From: RUG705 sp934101175 | GTDB taxonomy: Bacteria > Bacillota_I > Bacilli_A > RF39 > UBA660 | NCBI GenBank assembly: GCA_934101175.1 | Contig: CAKOQC010000001.1 | Location: 248,001 to 312,000 of the forward strand | Direction: 5' to 3' | DNA length: 64,000 nucleotides | Shown here: positions 59,223 through 64,000 of the stretch, piece after piece | Numbering within the stretch: the first letter of the stretch is position 1 | Layout: each line of letters begins with the position of its first letter | Notes under the pieces: generated by a model | The model's database searches: none | Seen by the model: the letters and a program-made list of their open reading frames with translations, nothing else | What the model was told of the DNA's origin: nothing | Program-made: the position numbers and the translations under genes

Positions 59223-59465
59223 ACATTTCTCCTTCAAAAAAGTCCTCAAGTATTCTACTTTATAGCTCTTTATTATGGTTAAATTATACTATAAATAAAG
59301 GAATTACACAAGATATATAGATAAATTTTGTAAGAAAAATTTCTAACTTTTATATTTTAATATTTTTAAATAAAGTCAATATTTTCAAGGGTTTATGTTA
59401 CATTTATAAAATTATTAAGTAGAATACTTTATAACTTTTTTCTTTTATATTATTATAGATAAAGA
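59223..59465. other. Intergenic region upstream of the surface protein
   Basis: About 240 AT-rich bases that carry the surface protein's promoter on the minus strand. I see AT-rich sequence, no gene and no repeat; the cadA terminator bounds it on the right. Confidence 0.35.
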
Positions 59466-59495
59466 AAAATCTTAAGTTTTTCTTCTTAAGATTTT
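59466..59495 (-). terminator. Terminator of the cadC-cadA operon
   Basis: AAAATCTTAAG (59466-59476) pairs perfectly with CTTAAGATTTT (59485-59495), eight-base loop, followed by T's on the minus strand. It overlaps the cadA stop. Confidence 0.85.
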
Positions 59496-61505
59496 CATTG
59501 TATTAATTATTGTAAGTAAAGTAACTCCTGTATCAGCAAATACTGCTTGCCACATTGAAGCTATTCCTAAAGCACATAGTATAAGTACTAATATTTTAAC
59601 TCCTATTGCAAAAATTAAATTTTCTTTAATAACTTTCTTAGTATATTTAGATATATCAATACATTTAACTATACTATCTAATTTATCATTCATAATAACG
59701 ATATCTGAAGCTTCTATTGCCGCATCACTACCAATACCTCCTAAAGAGATACCTACTGTTGCTAATGATATAGCTGGTGCATCATTAATTCCATCACCTA
59801 CAAAAGCTATATCTTTATTATTCTTTAATTCTTCTTGTAATAATTTATATTTATCTTGTGGTAATAATTCATATAAAACATCTTCTATTCCTACTTTAGA
59901 AGCTATATCTAATGCATAATTCTTACTATCACCTGTATACATCTTAGGAGTTATTCCTAATTCTTTTAGTCCTTTAATCATTCCTTTAGCATCACTTCTA
60001 ATACTATCTTTTAAAATTAATTTTGCTACATTCTCATTATCTATATTTAAATATATTGCTTCATCACTAACATCTGATTTACAAAATGCTGCTGATCCTA
60101 TTAAGATAGTTTTCTTATCTACTTTAAAACTAATTCCTTTTCCTGATATTTCTTTAAAATCTTTAACTGATAAAGTAGACTTCTTATTAAATATCTTTAT
60201 AATAGATTTTGCTAATGGATGGTTAGAAAGACTTTCTCCTGCTACATAATAATTAATAATATCTTCATCTTGATATTTATTATCTAATAAGATTAATTCA
60301 TAATCTGTAAATTCTCCAGTTGAAATAGTACCAGTTTTATCAAATATTATCTCTTTAATATTACTAATTTCATCTAAGTAATCACTTCCTTTAATAAGTA
60401 TTCCTTCTTTAGAACATTTACCTATTCCTGAAAAATAACTTAAAGGTACTGAAATAGCTATTGCACATGGGCATGATATTACTAAGAAAGTAAGTCCTCT
60501 ATATAGTGCATCATTAAATGAGATATCTTGTGTAAGTAATAGGAAAATTACTGTAAGTACTGCTAATATTAATACTATTGGTGTATATATTTTAGCAGCT
60601 TTATTAACTGTTGTTTCTACTTTAGCTTTTCTATCAGTAGCATCATCTAATAAAGTAAGTATTTTAGCTACTGTACTATCTTCATATTTATTAGTAACTT
60701 CTAAATATATTAAATTAGAAGTATTAATAGTACCTGATATTACTTTATCTCCTACATCTACTTTTAATAGTTTACTCTCTCCTGTAATTGAAGCTGTATT
60801 TAGTTTTGTACTTCCCTTAGTAACTATTCCATCTAATGGTATTTTCTCACCTGGTTTTATCATAATAGTATCTCCTACTTTTACTTTTGAAGGTTCTACT
60901 ACTAAAGTATCTTCTTCTGTCACTAAGTTAGCATATTCTGGTTTAATATTCATAAGTTCTTTAATAGATTTTCTTGAATTATTAACAGCTATTCCTTCTA
61001 ATACTTTTCCTATATCATATAGAATAATTACCATTAATCCTTCATGTATATTATTTGTAAAATATGCTCCAATACAAGATATTGTAATTAATAAGTTCTC
61101 ATCAATATTCTTCTTTATTAATAATTTAAATGCTTTAATAATAACTTTATATAATAATATAATATAAGAAGTTATTATTAATATATCTCCAACTATTCCT
61201 TTAAAAGCATACATTCCTAATAAAGCTAATATTATTCCTAAAGTAAGTCTTAAAACTTCTAATTTAGTATTATTTTTCTTATTATTATCATTACTTTCAA
61301 GTACTCTTACATCAGGTTCTATTTCTGCTACTATCTTCTCTACAAGTTCTTTAACTCCTTTATCTTTCTTTGTATATACTGTTACTGTTAATTTATTAAA
61401 GTTTACTATAGCTTTATCTATTTCTTCATTTTCATTTAATTTTCTTTCTATTTTATTAGCACAATTAGCACAATCTAATTCATTTAATATATATTTATAT
61501 TTCAT
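59472..61505 (-). CDS. cadA: Heavy-metal P1B-type ATPase (Cd/Zn/Pb or Co efflux)
   Basis: A 677-residue metal-transporting ATPase. An N-terminal heavy-metal-associated domain has the metal pair in ELDCANCANKIERK. Eight membrane helices follow, with the ion-binding CPC in VISCPCAIAISVPL near 350, the phosphorylation site IFDKTGTISTGEF near 392, GITPKMYTGDSKNYA and GDGINDAPAISLA. The CPC motif plus the ArsR regulator upstream indicates efflux of Zn, Cd or Pb; exact ion is not shown. Its ATG overlaps the end of the ArsR gene by 11 bases. Length is typical. Confidence 0.93.
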   Translation of the reverse strand: MKYKYILNELDCANCANKIERKLNENEEIDKAIVNFNKLTVTVYTKKDKGVKELVEKIVAEIEPDVRVLESNDNNKKNNTKLEVLRLTLGIILALLGMYAFKGIVGDILIITSYIILLYKVIIKAFKLLIKKNIDENLLITISCIGAYFTNNIHEGLMVIILYDIGKVLEGIAVNNSRKSIKELMNIKPEYANLVTEEDTLVVEPSKVKVGDTIMIKPGEKIPLDGIVTKGSTKLNTASITGESKLLKVDVGDKVISGTINTSNLIYLEVTNKYEDSTVAKILTLLDDATDRKAKVETTVNKAAKIYTPIVLILAVLTVIFLLLTQDISFNDALYRGLTFLVISCPCAIAISVPLSYFSGIGKCSKEGILIKGSDYLDEISNIKEIIFDKTGTISTGEFTDYELILLDNKYQDEDIINYYVAGESLSNHPLAKSIIKIFNKKSTLSVKDFKEISGKGISFKVDKKTILIGSAAFCKSDVSDEAIYLNIDNENVAKLILKDSIRSDAKGMIKGLKELGITPKMYTGDSKNYALDIASKVGIEDVLYELLPQDKYKLLQEELKNNKDIAFVGDGINDAPAISLATVGISLGGIGSDAAIEASDIVIMNDKLDSIVKCIDISKYTKKVIKENLIFAIGVKILVLILCALGIASMWQAVFADTGVTLLTIINTMKILRRKT

Positions 61506-61788
61506 TTATATGTTCACACCCCATTTCAAATATTTTCTTTATATGTTCATCATCTAGTGAATAGTATATTGTATTACCTTCTTTATGATATTTAACTAAT
61601 TTAGAAGCTTTAAGTATTCTTAATTGATGTGATACTGCTGATTGACTAGCACTAATTTGATTAGCTATATCTCCTACGCATAGTTCTGCATCAATTAAAA
61701 TGTTAATAATCTTTACTCTAGTTGAGTCTCCAAATATCTTAAATAATTCTGATAAATCTATAATTTTATCATCACTAAGTAATTCCAT
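61495..61788 (-). CDS. cadC: ArsR/SmtB-family metal-sensing repressor
   Basis: A 97-residue winged-helix repressor that derepresses the adjacent ATPase when metal binds. The DNA-recognition helix is in NQISASQSAVSHQLRILKASKLV, the wing is HKEGNTIYYSL, and ELCVGDI carries a Cys in the alpha-3 region. The C-terminal helix DDEHIKKIFEMGCEHINEI offers Asp, His, Cys, His and Glu like the alpha-5 Zn site of CzrA/SmtB. A 22-bp operator and promoter lie just upstream. AAAAGGAGATAAAA precedes the ATG. Confidence 0.92.
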   Translation of the reverse strand: MELLSDDKIIDLSELFKIFGDSTRVKIINILIDAELCVGDIANQISASQSAVSHQLRILKASKLVKYHKEGNTIYYSLDDEHIKKIFEMGCEHINEI

Positions 61789-61822
61789 TTTTATCTCCTT
61801 TCTTTCTTTTTTTAGATATATC

Positions 61823-61878
61823 TATATGAATACTTGTTCATATACTAATATTATATTAATTATTATTATCCCTGTCAA
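61823..61878 (-). promoter_or_regulatory. cadC-cadA promoter and ArsR/SmtB-type operator
   Basis: TTGACA (61873-61878, minus) and TATAAT (61850-61855) are 17 bases apart. A 10-2-10 inverted repeat, TATATGAATA and TGTTCATATA (61823-61844), covers the start site; nine of ten positions match, as in known SmtB/CadC operators. The arrangement fits repression by the operon's own regulator. Confidence 0.85.
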
Positions 61879-61972
61879 TCAAATTTATTCTTTTTTTATA
61901 AATTAGTATTCATATTCATTATCTATAAATAAATCTTACATATTATATAAATTAAAAACTATATATTTTAAT

Positions 61973-62000
61973 ATTATAGCTTGACACATTTTTGTGTCAA
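61973..62000 (-). promoter_or_regulatory. Second minus-strand promoter with perfect palindrome
   Basis: TTGACACA-TTTT-TGTGTCAA (61981-62000) is a perfect 8-bp inverted repeat. On the minus strand its TTGACA lies 16 bases before TATAAT (61973-61978). So a palindromic operator covers a full promoter, about 185 bases ahead of cadC. Confidence 0.6.
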
Positions 62001-62220
62001 ATTTATTTTTTTTAATAAGTTTGCTTCTAGTAAACATTTACTCTTAGTTATATTTTTTATCTATAAAGTTCACTCTCACTTTAACTTTTTTCGTGTTTTT
62101 ACCCATTTTCTTTACATCTTGTTATTTTTTCCCATATTCCCACTTAAGAATTAACCTCTTGATAATTTTGACAAGATATAAATTAATTGCTATTATGTCT
62201 TTTGGAAAGGAGGTGAAAAA
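62001..62220. other. Intergenic region before the Rpn-family gene
   Basis: About 220 AT-rich bases with no gene seen. The plus-strand ribosome site AAAGGAGGTGAAAAA lies directly before 62221, and TTGACA near 62170 could be a -35 element without a clear -10. Confidence 0.35.
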
Positions 62221-63171
62221 ATGACAGAAACTCTAAAAGAAGGAGAACTTATTCCTCTTACTTTTGATATCATGTTCACAGAAATCTTTAATAATCCAGA
62301 TAATATCTGTATCTTGGAAGAATTTATCTCTAATTATTTAGATATTCCCCTAAATCTTGTTATTGGTAATTTAAAAATCTTATCTCGTAGACTTTCAAAA
62401 GAAGAACGTTATGATTCTAGAAAAGAAGTAGATCTATTGTTAAATTATCAAGGTAAAAAGATTAATATTGAAATGTCTAATAGTGCTAGTGATGGTGTTA
62501 TTAATCGTAATGTCGTTTATTTATGTAAAATACATGGAAGGCAGCTTAAAACTAATGATATTAACTATTCTAAGATTAATGACACTATTCAAATTATGTT
62601 TAATAACTTTGATACTGATAATGATTTGAAGACTACTTGGTATTTACGTGATGATGCTGGAAATATTTTAACAAGTAAACTAAGAATCGACATTATTAAT
62701 CTAGTCAAAGGAAAAGATTTATGTTATACTGGTAGTGAAAAAGTTGATTATCTCATTAACTGGTGTAAATTATTAACGACAAATAATAAAGATAATGTTA
62801 AAAACATTTCTTGCCAAATAATGAGCCATAAATCAACTAACACACTCATGAGTAATATGAGTATGTTAAGTGAGGAGAATGAAATGGTTAGATTATATAC
62901 GAAATTAAGTCGTCGTGAAATGGAATATAACACTCTAATTGTAGAAGCTACCGAAAAAGGTCTCAAAGAAGGTCGTCAAAAAGGACTAGAACAAGGGATT
63001 AAAGAAGGACTAGAACAAGGCATTGAACAAGGCATTGAACAAGGCATTGAACAAGGTATCAAAGAAGAAAAAACAAACATTGCCAAAAAGATGATTAAAG
63101 AAAATATCGAAACAGAGACGATCTCTAAAATTACTGGTTTAACTAAAGAAGAAATAGCTAAGTTAAAATAA
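62221..63171 (+). CDS. Rpn-family PD-(D/E)XK nuclease
   Basis: A 316-residue member of the Rpn/PDDEXK_2 group (recombination-promoting nuclease, often annotated as putative transposase). The nuclease core is near 75-110 (KEVDLLLNYQGKKINIEMSN) with Asp and Glu in the expected places, after TFDIMFTEIFNNPD. Rpn proteins cut DNA and promote RecA-independent recombination in E. coli; many gut bacteria carry several copies. The C-terminal part has GLEQGIKEGLEQGI repeats encoded by 12-bp units, then a short helical end. GGAGGTGAAAAA precedes the ATG. It is isolated on the plus strand. Confidence 0.88.
   Translation: MTETLKEGELIPLTFDIMFTEIFNNPDNICILEEFISNYLDIPLNLVIGNLKILSRRLSKEERYDSRKEVDLLLNYQGKKINIEMSNSASDGVINRNVVYLCKIHGRQLKTNDINYSKINDTIQIMFNNFDTDNDLKTTWYLRDDAGNILTSKLRIDIINLVKGKDLCYTGSEKVDYLINWCKLLTTNNKDNVKNISCQIMSHKSTNTLMSNMSMLSEENEMVRLYTKLSRREMEYNTLIVEATEKGLKEGRQKGLEQGIKEGLEQGIEQGIEQGIEQGIKEEKTNIAKKMIKENIETETISKITGLTKEEIAKLK
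62988..63063 (+). repeat. 12-bp tandem repeat encoding the EQGI array
   Basis: GAACAAGGCATT-type units repeat in tandem within the Rpn gene, some copies identical. Each 12 bp adds four residues, so copy changes keep the frame. Confidence 0.85.
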
Positions 63172-63179
63172 CTTACTAT

Positions 63180-63227
63180 TTCTTTTTCTTTATGAATAAT
63201 AGAAAAAGAAGTATTTCCAACTTCTTA
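63180..63227. terminator. Convergent hairpins between Rpn gene and right-edge gene
   Basis: TTCTTTTTCT (63180-63189) pairs with AGAAAAAGAA (63201-63210), or AAGAAGT (63206-63212) pairs with ACTTCTT (63220-63226). The second serves the minus-strand gene with T's following. They are alternatives and cannot both form. Confidence 0.55.
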
Positions 63228-64000
63228 TCCCTTAACAATCTTATCATTACCATACTTAACTGTATCCATATACTCCTGACAAGTACTCCTAAATAAACTA
63301 ATATTCTTGTCTTTTTCCTGACCATCTTTAATTGTTTTATAAAACATTATCATATAAACATAATCTTCCCCATAAGACATATATACTTCATAGTACTCAT
63401 TCGTATATTCCTTAGAGTTCATCATATAATTAACCGTATCAATACCATCTATTTTTGTTTTTCTAATCTCTGATAAATTGTATTTCTCTTTAATACTATC
63501 TAAGTATTCCGTAATACTAGTCCCTTCTTCATTATCTTCTGAATATTCACTTTGCTCTAACATAACTTCTTCTATCACACCATATCCATAATCATAATAA
63601 TATTTATAATTATCACCCGTATCACTAAGAGAAAAAGATTCTGGTAACGTTATATATATATCCTTATAATTATATATCTTTAAAGGTATCTCTTCATAAT
63701 TATTCTTATTATCATTATAATCATTATCATCTTCCTCATAAGTTAAAGTAATAACAAAAATTATTAACCCAATTATTAGTAGTCCTATAACTATTCCCTT
63801 AAAGAAAGATACCATAGAAGATTTCTTATAATTATTTCTTCCTCTATCACTATCTACTAAAGCTTCTTTATCAAAATATGACTTATTTCCTGTTAAAACC
63901 ACTACTCCTTTTTTAACCATCTGATTAATTATTCCATTTTTATTTATTGCTTTGTTCATATCATTTATTACTAAAGAGATTGGAATAGCCCTATCTTTAT
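63225..64000 (-). CDS. Membrane protein, 5' end beyond the window edge
   Basis: The frame is open from its stop to the right window edge. An ATG at 63959 is in frame but has no ribosome site, and 13 more codons upstream (KDRAIPISLVIND) are free of stops, so the start is probably outside the window. The visible part has a polar N-terminal piece (GVVVLTGNKSYFDKEALVD), one membrane helix (~residues 51-70 from that ATG) and a soluble extracellular domain rich in Asp, Tyr and Ser (CQEYMDTVKYGNDKIVKG at the end). I do not recognise a family. Confidence 0.6.
   Translation of the reverse strand, partial: KDRAIPISLVINDMNKAINKNGIINQMVKKGVVVLTGNKSYFDKEALVDSDRGRNNYKKSSMVSFFKGIVIGLLIIGLIIFVITLTYEEDDNDYNDNKNNYEEIPLKIYNYKDIYITLPESFSLSDTGDNYKYYYDYGYGVIEEVMLEQSEYSEDNEEGTSITEYLDSIKEKYNLSEIRKTKIDGIDTVNYMMNSKEYTNEYYEVYMSYGEDYVYMIMFYKTIKDGQEKDKNISLFRSTCQEYMDTVKYGNDKIVKG

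Noticed and set aside
61981..62015. Intrinsic terminator on the plus strand
   Set aside because: The palindrome is followed by T's, but no plus-strand gene ends here, and the minus-strand -35/-10 arrangement explains it better.
62221..63171. Rpn gene as an active transposon
   Set aside because: The family is often called transposase, but no terminal inverted repeats or target-site duplications flank it here.

Overview
The window is very AT-rich bacterial DNA with strong Shine-Dalgarno sites, sigma-A type promoters (TTGACA-17-TATAAT variants) and many short hairpin-plus-T terminators. UGA serves as a stop. Gene content (MraZ, RsmH, LepA, SMC, the TsaB/D/E set, class B sortase, CotE- and YjcZ-like coat proteins, a low-GC NTdP) points to a low-GC Firmicute of the Bacilli side, probably an uncultured gut lineage. 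The exact taxon is inference. Most genes lie on the minus strand; the plus-strand genes sit in a few islands.

Layout. 1-2.9 kb: end-truncated gpmI, a DnaJ-like operon and hypotheticals. 3.0-7.4 kb: lepA, then the t6A operon tsaE-tsaB-rimI-tsaD behind a clear promoter. 7.5-14.8 kb: NTdP, a class B sortase, and three envelope proteins (membrane protein with cadherin-like domain, glucosaminidase with a dockerin, Ig-domain polysaccharide deacetylase). 15.0-19.8 kb: HAD phosphatase, a short-armed SMC, a membrane GT2. 19.9-25.2 kb: two-component system plus ABC exporter. 25.4-30.6 kb: esterase and an O-acylation operon (MBOAT, DHHW, Ig-SGNH, DUF4358 lipoprotein). 30.7-35.0 kb: plus-strand island with an orphan PilB/GspE ATPase behind 40-bp repeats, a YjcZ-like protein, deformylase and small proteins. 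35.1-43.7 kb: RecG, a CotE homologue, VanZ, DUF4186, metallophosphoesterase, DUF975/CmpB fusion. 43.8-46.8 kb: accessory plus-strand island with a structured small RNA, an unknown protein and a queuosine-salvage (Qng1/DUF2419) gene. 46.8-55.8 kb: murD, methionine gamma-lyase family protein, SDR, hypotheticals, and a short dcw cluster (mraZ-rsmH-ftsL-pbp) with an MraZ operator. 55.9-64 kb: a membrane protein, a surface protein whose last ~150 bp look like the variable region of a diversity-generating retroelement, the cadC-cadA metal-efflux operon, an Rpn-family nuclease and a gene running off the right edge.

How it fits together. Core translation, replication and wall genes alternate with envelope-modification genes (deacetylase, acyltransferase, glucosaminidase, sortase). 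The three most notable signals are the GC-rich C-lectin/FGE tail of the 57.4-59.2 kb surface protein (a DGR target with no reverse transcriptase in this window), the 108-nt three-hairpin sRNA at 43.9 kb, and spore-coat genes (CotE, YjcZ-like) clustered at 33-39 kb. Many long ORF starts are artefacts: the genome often uses AGGTGA(N)ATG, so a GTG inside the ribosome site extends the frame. I moved those starts inward.
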